A stretch of 64,000 nt of DNA from positions 1 to 64,000 of the forward strand of contig NZ_JBFRXP010000003.1 of assembly GCF_041146875.1 (NCBI RefSeq), in the 5' to 3' direction. The translations under genes and the position numbers were made by a program. Origin of the DNA: Igneacidithiobacillus sp041146875. Its GTDB lineage: Bacteria; Pseudomonadota; Gammaproteobacteria; Acidithiobacillales; Acidithiobacillaceae. Positions 35,781-44,337 of this stretch are shown one piece after another. The notes below the pieces were generated by a model that was given only the letters and a program-made list of their open reading frames with translations, ran no database searches and was not told the DNA's origin. Numbering within the stretch: position 1 is the stretch's first letter; each line of letters opens with the position of its first letter.

Positions 35781-36625
35781 GGTAGCAACTCCTCAGGATG
35801 GTCTTCAGGAAAATCTTGCGCCTTTACGGCGAGGTCAAGGCGCTGCAACACACGGAGCAGCGCCTCCATTTGCCCCAATGGCCAGGCGTTGGGGCCATCG
35901 GAGAGGGCACAGCGGGGATCGGGATGGGTCTCCATAAACAGGCCGGAAACGCCAGCCGCAACCGCAGCCCGCGCCAATACGGGAACAAATTCGCGTTGCC
36001 CACCAGAACGATCGCCCTGCCCGCCCGGCAACTGCACCGAATGGGTGGCGTCAAAGACGACTGGGCAGCCGGTCTGGCGCATCACCGCCAGGGAACGCAT
36101 ATCAGAAACCAAGTTATTGTAACCGAAACTGACTCCGCGCTCGCAAACTAGAATGTTTTCGTTGCCCGTTGCCTTGGCCTTGCTCACCACATTGCCCATG
36201 TCCCAGGGGGCAAGGAACTGTCCCTTCTTGATATTGACGGGTTTGCCCGCGGCGGCAACGGCCTGGATGAAGTCGGTCTGCCGACAAAGAAAAGCTGGCG
36301 TTTGCAACACGTCTACCGCCTGCGCGACTGCCGCTACATCCTCTTTTTCGTGCACGTCGGTGAGGACTGGCACGCCAACTTCGCTGCGCACCTTTTCCAG
36401 AATGCGAAGGCCCGCCTCCATTCCCGGCCCACGAAAACTACCCCCAGAGGAGCGGTTGGCCTTATCGTAGGAGCTTTTGTAAATCAGAGGGATACCGAGA
36501 CGATCACAGATCTCGCGCAGGGTGCTGGCGCTCCGCAGGGCCAAGTCTTCGCTCTCGATGGCACACGGCCCTGCGATCAGAAAAAACGGCGCGCGCAAGC
36601 CAACAGGGAAGCCCAACAGTTCCAT
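35777..36625 (-). CDS. kdsA: 3-deoxy-D-manno-octulosonate 8-phosphate synthase
   Basis: The 282-aa enzyme condenses phosphoenolpyruvate and arabinose 5-phosphate to KDO-8-P for lipopolysaccharide. Typical stretches are FFLIAGPCAIES, YKSSYDKANRSS, VLTDVHEKEDV, LCRQTDFIQA and MRQTGCPVVFDATHSVQ. It shares one base with the pyrG stop and overlaps eno. Its presence shows a lipopolysaccharide-bearing outer membrane. Confidence 0.96.
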   Translation of the reverse strand: MELLGFPVGLRAPFFLIAGPCAIESEDLALRSASTLREICDRLGIPLIYKSSYDKANRSSGGSFRGPGMEAGLRILEKVRSEVGVPVLTDVHEKEDVAAVAQAVDVLQTPAFLCRQTDFIQAVAAAGKPVNIKKGQFLAPWDMGNVVSKAKATGNENILVCERGVSFGYNNLVSDMRSLAVMRQTGCPVVFDATHSVQLPGGQGDRSGGQREFVPVLARAAVAAGVSGLFMETHPDPRCALSDGPNAWPLGQMEALLRVLQRLDLAVKAQDFPEDHPEELLP

Positions 36626-38259
36626 TAGCGTCCCTCCTGGGTACGATATTTTTGCGCCGCGGCGACAAAGGCATCGAAGAGAGGATGGCCTTCCCGCGGG
36701 TTACTGGTGAATTCCGGATGAAACTGGCAGCCCAAAAACCAGGGATGATCGGGGAGTTCGACCACTTCCACTAGGGCAGCATCGGCCGAACGACCAGAAA
36801 AACGCAGACCTGCCTTTGCGAGGGGCTCAAGGTAGCGGTTATTGAACTCAAAGCGATGGCGGTGCCGCTCCTCGATTTCCTGCCGCCCATAGGCACGCTC
36901 TGCCAGGCTACCGGGCTCCAGAACGCAGGCCTGCGCTCCCAGGCGCATGGTCCCGCCCAGATTGCCGTCCTCCTCCCGGTAGGCAACCTGACCGCTGGGA
37001 TCGGTCCAACGCTGCATCAGAGTGATGACTGGTTCCGGAGTTTTGGAATCGAGTTCGGTACTGTTTGCAGAGGCGAGACCCGCACAATGACGGGCAAACT
37101 CCACAACGGCGAGCTGCATGCCCAAACAAATCCCAAGATAAGGGATGCGCTGCTCGCGCGCGTGGCGAATGGCGCGGATCTTTCCCTCTGTACCACGCCC
37201 ACCAAAACCGCCCGGCACCAGAATCGCGTCGGCCTCGGCCAGACATTCTGGCCCGTGCGTTTCGATGTCTTCCGCATCCACGTACAGAAAACGGATCTTG
37301 CGCCGCGCCCGCAACCCGGCGTGCAGCAGGGCCTCGGAAAGGGATTTGTAGGACTCGGTCAACCCGACATACTTGCCGACCAGGGCGATACAAAGCTCGC
37401 CCTGCGGATGCTCCAAGGCTTCGATAATACCTTCCCATACGGAGAGGTCGGGCAAATTGGCCGGCAATTGCAGGTCTTCGACCACCAGATCATCCAACCC
37501 CTGGGCGTGGAAGAGCAGCGGGATGCGGTAGATGCTATCGGTGTCGATAGCAGAGATCACAGCGCGATCCGGCAAATTGGAGAAGAGCGCGATCTTGGCG
37601 CGATGGTCTTCCGGGATGGGCCGGTCGGCCCGGCAGAGCAGGACATCAGGCTGGATGCCAATGGCGCGTAGTTCGCGCACCGAATGCTGCGTTGGCTTGG
37701 TCTTCATCTCCCCCGCCGAGGGCAGATAGGGCACCAGAGTCAGATGGAGGAAGATGGTATTGCCGCGCCCCTCCTCTACCGCCATCTGGCGAATGGCCTC
37801 GAGAAACGGCTGCGACTCGATGTCGCCCACCGTACCACCGATTTCGACCATGGCCACATCCGCGTCGGCGGCGCCCAGCCGAATGCGGCGTTTGATCTCG
37901 TCGGTGATATGGGGAATGACCTGTACCGTGCGGCCGAGATAATCGCCGCGCCGTTCCTTCTCGATGACGGTTTGGTAGACGAGGCCGGTAGTGAAGTTGT
38001 TGCGCTTGCTCATGCGCGTCGAGAGAAAGCGCTCATAGTGCCCGAGATCCAGGTCAGTTTCCGCACCGTCGGCAGTCACGAAAACCTCGCCGTGCTGAAA
38101 AGGGCTCATGGTACCCGGATCGACGTTGATATAAGGATCGAGCTTGAGCATGGTCACGCGCAACCCGCGTGCCTCAAGCAGAGCGCCAAGTGCGGCGCCT
38201 GCCGCACCCTTACCGAGAGAGGAGACTACCCCGCCGGTGACAAAAACGTACTTGGTCAT
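36625..38259 (-). CDS. pyrG: CTP synthase
   Basis: The 544-aa enzyme has an N-terminal synthetase domain (KYVFVTGGVVSSLGKG) and a C-terminal class I glutamine amidotransferase domain, with nucleophile C378 in GICLGMQLAV and the HPEF histidine-glutamate pair near the end. It amidates UTP to CTP. It heads the pyrG-kdsA-eno-ftsB operon. Confidence 0.97.
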   Translation of the reverse strand: MTKYVFVTGGVVSSLGKGAAGAALGALLEARGLRVTMLKLDPYINVDPGTMSPFQHGEVFVTADGAETDLDLGHYERFLSTRMSKRNNFTTGLVYQTVIEKERRGDYLGRTVQVIPHITDEIKRRIRLGAADADVAMVEIGGTVGDIESQPFLEAIRQMAVEEGRGNTIFLHLTLVPYLPSAGEMKTKPTQHSVRELRAIGIQPDVLLCRADRPIPEDHRAKIALFSNLPDRAVISAIDTDSIYRIPLLFHAQGLDDLVVEDLQLPANLPDLSVWEGIIEALEHPQGELCIALVGKYVGLTESYKSLSEALLHAGLRARRKIRFLYVDAEDIETHGPECLAEADAILVPGGFGGRGTEGKIRAIRHAREQRIPYLGICLGMQLAVVEFARHCAGLASANSTELDSKTPEPVITLMQRWTDPSGQVAYREEDGNLGGTMRLGAQACVLEPGSLAERAYGRQEIEERHRHRFEFNNRYLEPLAKAGLRFSGRSADAALVEVVELPDHPWFLGCQFHPEFTSNPREGHPLFDAFVAAAQKYRTQEGR

Positions 38260-38394
38260 CGTGCCCCTCAGCCTCGCTCCAAAAACGCCTGCATGGTAGC
38301 CAATTCACGCCGGACAGACAATGGACAAACTGGCAATCTGTGTCTTAGTAGGCATAGAATGCTGCGTCAGCAAATCAAAAACAGGAAGAGAAAA

Positions 38395-38820
38395 ATGCGC
38401 TTTCCCAACCTTTTACCGCTACTTGCTTGCGCGCTCACATTCGCCACCACACCGGCTTTCGCCGCCCCGCTTCTACAACCCGGCCAGTGGCACGAGACGG
38501 CGCACATGAGTACGGGAATGACGGACCAAATTGAATTCTGCATACATCAAGCCGATCCGTTTGCGCAATTTCTGCATTCCCAACCGGGGTCGACGTGCCG
38601 GCGCACCGGCATGCAGCAGCTTGGGCCAAGGGTCATCCAACTAGAGGAAGAATGTGTCGGCACCAGTAGCCCTATGCGTGTGCAAATGCAAATCACCCTG
38701 CACACCGCGCCGGATGGGCGCAGTTATCAGGGGACCGTGCACGGAACCGTACACGTAGCTGGCGAGACCGTTCCGCTACAAGAGACCTTGAAAGGTAACT
38801 ATCAAGGGGCTTGTCACTGA
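38395..38820 (+). CDS. Small exported protein, DUF3617-like
   Basis: The 141-aa protein starts with a clear signal peptide (LLPLLACALTFATTPAFA, cleavage near residue 23). The mature part LLQPGQWHETAHMSTGM followed by several cysteines resembles DUF3617 periplasmic proteins that begin with a PG-x-W-E motif. The ATG at 38395 has AGGAAGAG just upstream. It is divergent from pyrG and convergent with the alcohol dehydrogenase gene. Function is unknown. Confidence 0.75.
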   Translation: MRFPNLLPLLACALTFATTPAFAAPLLQPGQWHETAHMSTGMTDQIEFCIHQADPFAQFLHSQPGSTCRRTGMQQLGPRVIQLEEECVGTSSPMRVQMQITLHTAPDGRSYQGTVHGTVHVAGETVPLQETLKGNYQGACH

Positions 38821-38831
38821 GCCCGAGAAAT

Positions 38832-38847
38832 GCACCTCCGTTGGTGC
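38832..38847. terminator. Short hairpin between convergent genes
   Basis: GCACC and GGTGC pair around TCCGTT in the 48-bp gap between the DUF3617-like gene and the dehydrogenase. The T-run is poor on both strands, so this is a weak terminator candidate. Confidence 0.3.
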
Positions 38848-38868
38848 GGGGGTGCGGCGTGCAAGTAT

Positions 38869-39918
38869 TTATTTCAGCGTGGCCATATCAATAACGAAGC
38901 GATACTTCACATCGCTTTTCAACATGCGCTCGTAGGCAGTATTAATGTAGTCCATAGGAATGACTTCGATGTCCGAGCCAATACCGTGCTTGGCACAAAA
39001 ATCGAGCATTTCCTGGGTTTCGGCGATGCCACCGATGAGGGAACCCGCTAAACTGCGGCGCTTGAAAATCAAGCTGAACACCTCTGGTGAGGGGTGCGGC
39101 GTTTCCGGAGCGCCTACCAAAGTCATGGTGCCATCGCGCTTCAGCAGTTGCAAAAAGGCGTTGATGTCATGTGGAGCTGCAACCGTATTCAGGATGAAAT
39201 CAAAGCGGTTGGCCTGCTTCGCCATCTGCTCCGGATCTTTCGAGATGCAAATCTCGTCGGCGCCCAAACGCTTGGCATCTTCGGCCTTGCCGGGTGAAGT
39301 GGTAAAGAGCACGACATGCGCGCCCATGGCATGGGCCAGTTTCACTCCCATGTGGCCAAGCCCGCCAAGGCCGACGATACCAACGGTCATTCCCGGACCG
39401 ACGTTCCAGTGACGCAGCGGCGAATAGGTCGTAATACCCGCGCAGAGCAGTGGCGCTACGCTCGCCAGGTCTTTTTCGTCGTGGGAGATTTTTAGAACGA
39501 AGGATTCCTTGACGACGATGCGCTGGGAATAGCCACCAAATGTGTTCTCGCCACCAAAAACAGGGCCATTATAGGTGCCAGTAAAGCCATTTTCGCAGTA
39601 CTGCTCGTCGCCCTCATGGCAAGAACTGCAATGGCCACAGCTATCCACCATGCAACCGACGCCCGCCAAGTCGCCGACTTTGAACTTGCTCACAGCATTC
39701 CCCACCGCTGTTACCCGCCCGACGATTTCATGCCCTGGCACTGCGGGGTACAGGGTGTTGTGCCATTCGTTGCGCGCCGTATGCAGGTCGGAATGGCAGA
39801 CGCCACAGTAGAGGATGTCAATTTGCACATCATCAGGGCCGGGTTCGCGACGATCCAGATGAAAGGGAGCCAAGGGCGTATCAGCGGTTTTCGCGGCGTA
39901 GGCTTTAACAGAACTCAT
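38869..39918 (-). CDS. Zinc-dependent NAD(P) alcohol dehydrogenase (YahK/CAD type)
   Basis: The 349-aa medium-chain dehydrogenase has the catalytic zinc residues CGVCHSD and PGHEIVG, four structural zinc cysteines in CGHCSSCHEGDEQYC, and a GLGGLGHMGV nucleotide-binding loop. It resembles YahK and cinnamyl-alcohol dehydrogenase-like aldehyde reductases, likely NADPH-dependent and acting on aldehydes. AGGAGG lies six bases before its ATG. An operator-like dyad overlaps the likely transcription start, which suggests induction by a reactive aldehyde or similar signal through a repressor not present here. Confidence 0.93.
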   Translation of the reverse strand: MSSVKAYAAKTADTPLAPFHLDRREPGPDDVQIDILYCGVCHSDLHTARNEWHNTLYPAVPGHEIVGRVTAVGNAVSKFKVGDLAGVGCMVDSCGHCSSCHEGDEQYCENGFTGTYNGPVFGGENTFGGYSQRIVVKESFVLKISHDEKDLASVAPLLCAGITTYSPLRHWNVGPGMTVGIVGLGGLGHMGVKLAHAMGAHVVLFTTSPGKAEDAKRLGADEICISKDPEQMAKQANRFDFILNTVAAPHDINAFLQLLKRDGTMTLVGAPETPHPSPEVFSLIFKRRSLAGSLIGGIAETQEMLDFCAKHGIGSDIEVIPMDYINTAYERMLKSDVKYRFVIDMATLK

Positions 39919-39936
39919 GAGAACCTCCTAATAGAT

Positions 39937-39958
39937 ACCAACCAGTCGGTCTATAATA
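39937..39958 (-). promoter_or_regulatory. Promoter -10 and TetR-like operator of the dehydrogenase gene
   Basis: On the minus strand a TATTAT -10 candidate (39958-39953) is followed by ACCGACTGGTTGGT (39950-39937), an imperfect dyad with five of seven symmetrical pairs, then AGGAGG and the ATG. The dyad resembles ACCGAC-type TetR-family sites such as those used by aldehyde or electrophile sensors. Overlap with the start site implies repression. The regulator is not identified. Confidence 0.45.
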
Positions 39959-40060
39959 GAGGAAAACACCGAAATCTGCAAAAGCGCGCCCACCACTTGC
40001 CCGTTGCGCAACTTGGTATTTGCTCTAACTGCACAAAATGTAGGGGATCTCAAATGTAAA

Positions 40061-40081
40061 GAACCCGCACGAGGCGGGTTC
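40061..40081 (-). terminator. tracrRNA terminator
   Basis: Arms GAACCCGC and GCGGGTTC (8 bp) enclose a five-base loop; on the minus strand the stem is followed by TTTACATTT. It marks the 3' end of the tracrRNA at about 40055. Confidence 0.8.
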
Positions 40082-40113
40082 GGTTTCATGCGCAGGGGTT
40101 TCCCCCTGGCTTT

Positions 40114-40149
40114 ATTGTAGTAACGGCTCTCACCCCGGATTGCTACAAT
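40114..40149. repeat. Full-length anti-repeat
   Basis: This 36-bp unit has the length of the CRISPR repeat and differs from the array repeat at six positions (1, 9, 10, 12, 13 and 28, counted in crRNA orientation). It lies opposite in orientation to the crRNA strand, as needed for a tracrRNA. A 14-bp perfect block (CTCTCACCCCGGAT) is shared. Confidence 0.93.
40141..40149 (+). promoter_or_regulatory. Extended -10 element for cas9 inside the anti-repeat
   Basis: The plus strand of the anti-repeat ends in TGCTACAAT, a good extended -10 box, 30 bp before the cas9 ATG. A start near 40156 would leave a 24-nt leader containing AAAGGAAC as ribosome site. Neisseria repeats are known to carry just this element as promoters. 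The tracrRNA promoter lies face-on at 40157-40190, so polymerase footprints would overlap. Confidence 0.5.
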
Positions 40150-40179
40150 GCGAAGGAGTATATTATTAAAGGAACTTAA

Positions 40180-43100
40180 ATGGAACTCCCGCAACAATGC
40201 TACACCCTTGGCTTGGATATCGGCATGGCCTCTGTTGGCGCAGCGCTGCTTGCCGACGGCCACATCCACGCCCTGCATGTGCGCGCTTTTAATGCCGCCG
40301 AAACAGCGAAAGAAGGCGAATCACTCAACAATATCCGCCGCGAAGCAAGACTCACCCGCCGCCGTATTCGTCGCCGCGCCCATCGTCTGCTGCGGCTGCG
40401 TCGCCTGTTCAAGCGCGAAGGGCTGATCGCAAGCCACGCCGCCGAAGCCTTATCTACCCCCGTGTCTCCGTGGGATCTGCGCGCGCAAGGGATCAATCAA
40501 CGGCTTGCCCCGCAAGAATGGGCCGCCGCGCTCTACCACATCGTCAAGCATCGCGGCTTTCAATCCAACCGCAAAAGCGAGGCCAAAGCCGACGAAAAAG
40601 CCGGTCAGATGCTCTCCGGTGTCACCGCCAACCAAAACCGCATGAGCGAAGACAACTGGCGCACGGTGGGCGAAATGGCCGCACGCGATGAAACCTTTGC
40701 CCATGCCAAGCGCAACAAAGGCGGCGACTACAGCCACACTTTCGCCCGCGCAGACCTTGAGCATGAACTCAAAACGCTATTCGCCGCCCAGCGCACACTT
40801 GCAAACCCGCATACTTCCCCCGCCTTAGAGCAAGCCGTGCATACGCTACTCATGGCGCGCCGCCCCACGCTATCGGGTGAAAACCTGCTCAAGATGGTCG
40901 GCAAATGCACCTTCGAGACCACCGAATACCGCGCCCCCAAGGCGAGCCACACCGCCGAGCGCTTTGTCTGGCTCACTCGCCTGAACAACCTACGCATCAA
41001 CGATCAGGGTGAAACGCGCGGATTACATGACGAAGAGCGCCAAGCCATCATCCATCTGCCCTTCGTGCAAGCCAAAATTAGCTACAAACAGCTACGCAGC
41101 AAAATCGGCCTGAGCGACACCGCCCGTTTTATCGGCGTGGACTACTGGAAAAAGCGCAAAGAAGGCAATGAACTCGCCGCCGAGGACGCGGCATTATTTG
41201 AAGCCAAAGCCTTCCACCTTCTTCGCAAGGCGTATGAGGAAGCCGGCCTGAAAACTGAATGGACGCGGGATGCCGCCAACCCCGACCGACTGGATGCGCT
41301 GGCCTATGCCCAAACCGTATTCAAGGACGATGCCGAAGCCCGCGACTGGATGCAGCAGCAAGGCATCGAACCTACCATCATCGAAGCCGTACTCACGGTT
41401 TCTTTCAGCGACTTCATCCGCCTGTCCATCAAGGCGCTGCACAACATCCTGCCCTATATGCAAGCCGGGCAACGTTACGACCAAGCCGTCCAATCAGCAG
41501 GCTACGCCCACCACAGCCAGCTTCACACAGAGGACAACAAAAAACCCCGCCTGCCGCCGATCAGTAAAGAGGACTACCCCAACCCCGTGGTTTATCGCGC
41601 CCTCAACCAAGCGCGCAAACTGGTCAACGCCATCATCGACGAGTATGGCGCACCCAACGAGGTGCATATCGAGCTGGCACGAGATTTAAGCAAACCTTGG
41701 GATGAGCGAAAAAAAATCGAGCGCGAACAAAAAGGCTTTGCTGAACGCAAAGAAACCTTGGTCACAAAATTCCGCGAACGCTTCGACAGCAACCCGCGCC
41801 GCGATCAGCTCTTAAAAATGCGCTTGTACGACGAACAGCAAGCGCATTGCGCCTACAGTCAAAAGCCGCTGGATCTTGGCCGCCTGCTGGAAGATGGTTA
41901 TGCCGAAATCGACCACGCCCTGCCCTATTCGCGTAGCTTTGACGACGGCATGAGCAACAAAGTGCTAGTGCTCACCGTTGAAAACCGCAACAAAGGCAAC
42001 CGCACCCCGTATGAATACCTAGACGGCGAGCAAAACAGCGAGCGCTGGCGCAGCTTCCAAGCCTTCGTGCAGGGCAATAAAAGCTATCGCCAAGCCAAAC
42101 GCGAGCGCCTGCTGCGCAAAGACTTTAGCGACAAAGCTGCCGAAGGCTTCCGCGAGCGCAACCTAAACGACACTCGCTACATCGCCCGCGCCTTCAAAAC
42201 CCTGGTGGAACAGCATCTGCAACTGGCCGAAGATTCTGAAAGCAAGCGTTGCACCGTCGTTTCCGGCCAACTCACCGCCTTTTTGCGCACCCGCTGGGGC
42301 TTGAACAAAGTGCGCGAGAATGGTGACCTGCACCACGCGCTGGACGCCGCTGTGGTCGCAGCCGCCAACCATCGCATGGTCAAGCGGCTGGCAGACTACG
42401 CGCGCCGCAAAGAGCTTAATCAGGCACGCGAAGGCTTTATCGATCCGCAGAGCGGCGAGGTTTTGGACATCGCCGCTCTACGCCAACTCGAAGCCGCCTT
42501 TCCTGCGCCCTGGCCACACTTTCGCGACGAACTCCAAGCCTGGCTTAGCCCCGACCCTGCCTTGCATCTTGAGCATGTTTCAAACTACGACAAGGCGCGG
42601 GCACAAACCATCAACCCCATCCGCGTATCCCGCGCCCCGCTGCGTCGTGGCCTTGGGCAAGCACATCAGGAAACCATCCGCTCCGCCAAGCTGCTCGATC
42701 AAGGCATGAGCGCGGTCAAAACACCGCTGGAAAACCTCAAACTCAAGGACATTGAACGCATCGTCGGCTGGGACGACCCGCGCAATGAAAAGCTGATCGA
42801 AGCCATCCGCCAACGCCTGATCGCCCACGGCGACGATGGCAAAAAAGCCTTTAAGGAGCCGTTCTACAAGCCCAGTAAGCCGGGCAAGGCCGCGCCGCTG
42901 GTGCGCACGGTCAACCTGACTGACACGCAAAAAAGCGGCATTCCCATACGCGGCGGCATCGCCAACAACGGCGCCATGCTGCGCGTAGACATTTTCACCG
43001 ACGGAAAGAAGTTCCACGCCGTACCGCTGTATGTGGCTGATGTGGTCAAACCGGCATTGCCGAATCGGGCGGTCATGGCCTACAAGCCCGAAGATGAATG

Positions 43101-43401
43101 GACGGTGATGGATGAGAACTACCGCTTTCTGTTCAGCCTGCATCCGAATGATTGGGTCAAAATATCATTCAAAAAGGACTCGGCTAAAGAGGGTTACTTT
43201 TCAGGGCTAAACCGCGCCACAGGAGCCATTTCTATTTGGACACACGACCGCAGCAACCTTAATGGGAAAGGAGGTTTTCTTGATGGCATCGGAATCAAAA
43301 CCGCCCTATCCGTCGAAAAATACCATGTCGATCTACTCGGTCGCCTATACCCGGTGAAAGAGGAAACCCGCCAGCCGCTCAACCACAAGCGCAAGGGCTG
43401 A
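40180..43401 (+). CDS. cas9: CRISPR-associated endonuclease Cas9 (type II-C)
   Basis: This 1073-aa nuclease cuts DNA guided by crRNA and tracrRNA. RuvC-I has D13 in LGLDIGMASVG. An arginine-rich bridge helix follows (RREARLTRRRIRRRAHRLL, about residues 50-70). RuvC-II has E498 in VHIELARD. The HNH domain carries D578 and H579 in EIDHALPYSRSFDD and N602 in VENRNKGN. RuvC-III has H718/H719 and D722 in LHHALDAAV. All catalytic residues are intact. Length and HNH sequence resemble Neisseria meningitidis Cas9 (1082 aa), a compact II-C enzyme. The start at 40180 has AAAGGAAC eight bases upstream. The PAM cannot be predicted from sequence alone. cas1 begins three bases after the stop. Confidence 0.97.
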   Translation: MELPQQCYTLGLDIGMASVGAALLADGHIHALHVRAFNAAETAKEGESLNNIRREARLTRRRIRRRAHRLLRLRRLFKREGLIASHAAEALSTPVSPWDLRAQGINQRLAPQEWAAALYHIVKHRGFQSNRKSEAKADEKAGQMLSGVTANQNRMSEDNWRTVGEMAARDETFAHAKRNKGGDYSHTFARADLEHELKTLFAAQRTLANPHTSPALEQAVHTLLMARRPTLSGENLLKMVGKCTFETTEYRAPKASHTAERFVWLTRLNNLRINDQGETRGLHDEERQAIIHLPFVQAKISYKQLRSKIGLSDTARFIGVDYWKKRKEGNELAAEDAALFEAKAFHLLRKAYEEAGLKTEWTRDAANPDRLDALAYAQTVFKDDAEARDWMQQQGIEPTIIEAVLTVSFSDFIRLSIKALHNILPYMQAGQRYDQAVQSAGYAHHSQLHTEDNKKPRLPPISKEDYPNPVVYRALNQARKLVNAIIDEYGAPNEVHIELARDLSKPWDERKKIEREQKGFAERKETLVTKFRERFDSNPRRDQLLKMRLYDEQQAHCAYSQKPLDLGRLLEDGYAEIDHALPYSRSFDDGMSNKVLVLTVENRNKGNRTPYEYLDGEQNSERWRSFQAFVQGNKSYRQAKRERLLRKDFSDKAAEGFRERNLNDTRYIARAFKTLVEQHLQLAEDSESKRCTVVSGQLTAFLRTRWGLNKVRENGDLHHALDAAVVAAANHRMVKRLADYARRKELNQAREGFIDPQSGEVLDIAALRQLEAAFPAPWPHFRDELQAWLSPDPALHLEHVSNYDKARAQTINPIRVSRAPLRRGLGQAHQETIRSAKLLDQGMSAVKTPLENLKLKDIERIVGWDDPRNEKLIEAIRQRLIAHGDDGKKAFKEPFYKPSKPGKAAPLVRTVNLTDTQKSGIPIRGGIANNGAMLRVDIFTDGKKFHAVPLYVADVVKPALPNRAVMAYKPEDEWTVMDENYRFLFSLHPNDWVKISFKKDSAKEGYFSGLNRATGAISIWTHDRSNLNGKGGFLDGIGIKTALSVEKYHVDLLGRLYPVKEETRQPLNHKRKG

Positions 43402-43404
43402 ACC

Positions 43405-44337
43405 ATGGCCTGGCGTAGCGTGGTCATTACCCAACCGGCGCGCCTTAAGCTTGAGCAAAAGGCGCTGGTCGTGGCTCAGGATGCCGGTACGGCGCGCATC
43501 CCGCTGGAAGATATTTCCATATTGGTGATCGACCAGCCGCAAGTCACCCTGACCGCCTGCCTACTGACCGCCTGCGCCAATGCACAAATCGCCGTCATTA
43601 CCGTGGATGAAACCCACACACCCAATGGCGTGCTGTTGCCGCACCTGCCGCATAGCCGCGCCTTGCAGGTGATGCGCAAACAACTCGCCATGAGCCTGCC
43701 ACGCAAAAAACAACTGTGGCGCGACATCGTGCAACGCAAACTCAGCAATCAGGCCGAAGTGCTCACGCGGCAGGGGCATCAGCCCGCCGCCTTACGCCTG
43801 CAAACATTAGCACGCGGCGTGCGCTCCGGCGATGCCGGCCACGCCGAATCTCATGGCGCGCAAGTGTATTTTCGTCGCCTGATGGGCGCAGGCTTTAGTC
43901 GGGCCCAAGAACGCTGGCACAACGCCGCTTTTAACTACGGCTACAGCATCATCCGCTCCGCGCTGGCGCGTAACCTCGTCGCTTACGGCTTTATGCCCGC
44001 CTTTGGCCTGCACCACCAAAGCGAGCAAAACGCCTTTAATTTAGCCGACGATCTGATCGAACCCTTCCGCCCCATTCTGGATGCGCATGTTTTAGCGCAC
44101 ATGCCCAACGATGCTGCCGAGCGTAACTTAAGCCGCGACGACAAAGCCTACTTGGTTAGCATTTTGCACATCGACACCCCCATGCACCGCGCCCAAGAGT
44201 CACTCGGCACAACCAGCATCTTGGCTGCCTGTGAGCAGAGCGTGATTAGCCTAAGCCAACGGCTGGATGACGAACAAACCAGCCTCGCCCTGCCCAGCCT
44301 GCCCACGCTCTGCGAGAATCAGGACGATGAGCCGTGA
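43405..44337 (+). CDS. cas1: CRISPR integrase Cas1 (type II)
   Basis: The 310-aa protein integrates new spacers as a complex with Cas2. It begins AWRSVVITQPARLKLEQKAL, as type II Cas1 proteins do. Catalytic candidates are E148 in HAESHGAQVYF, H204 in FGLHHQSEQNAF and D215/D216 in LADDLIEPFRP. The gene starts three bases after cas9 and overlaps cas2 by 11 bp. The intact active site suggests that adaptation is or recently was functional. Confidence 0.96.
   Translation: MAWRSVVITQPARLKLEQKALVVAQDAGTARIPLEDISILVIDQPQVTLTACLLTACANAQIAVITVDETHTPNGVLLPHLPHSRALQVMRKQLAMSLPRKKQLWRDIVQRKLSNQAEVLTRQGHQPAALRLQTLARGVRSGDAGHAESHGAQVYFRRLMGAGFSRAQERWHNAAFNYGYSIIRSALARNLVAYGFMPAFGLHHQSEQNAFNLADDLIEPFRPILDAHVLAHMPNDAAERNLSRDDKAYLVSILHIDTPMHRAQESLGTTSILAACEQSVISLSQRLDDEQTSLALPSLPTLCENQDDEP

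Larger units (their letters stand above)
40055..40150 (-). ncRNA. tracrRNA of the type II-C CRISPR system
   Basis: On the minus strand, positions 40149-40114 are a 36-nt anti-repeat that can pair with the array repeat: 30 of 36 positions match, with a central mismatch block at repeat positions 9-13 that would form the usual bulge. Next comes a perfect 6-bp hairpin with a GAAA tetraloop (stem 40108-40103 / 40098-40093). An 8-bp GC-rich hairpin (40081-40074 / 40068-40061) followed by TTTACATTT then acts as terminator. The segment GAGCCGTTACTACAATAA is strikingly like the Neisseria tracrRNA (from memory). A TATACT -10 candidate at 40162-40157 would start the RNA near 40150. The tracrRNA is divergent from cas9. 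Confidence 0.9.

Noticed and set aside
34689..36122. Long plus-strand frame (477 codons) opposite eno and kdsA
   Set aside because: Antisense shadow of two highly conserved genes, with no domain and no ribosome site.
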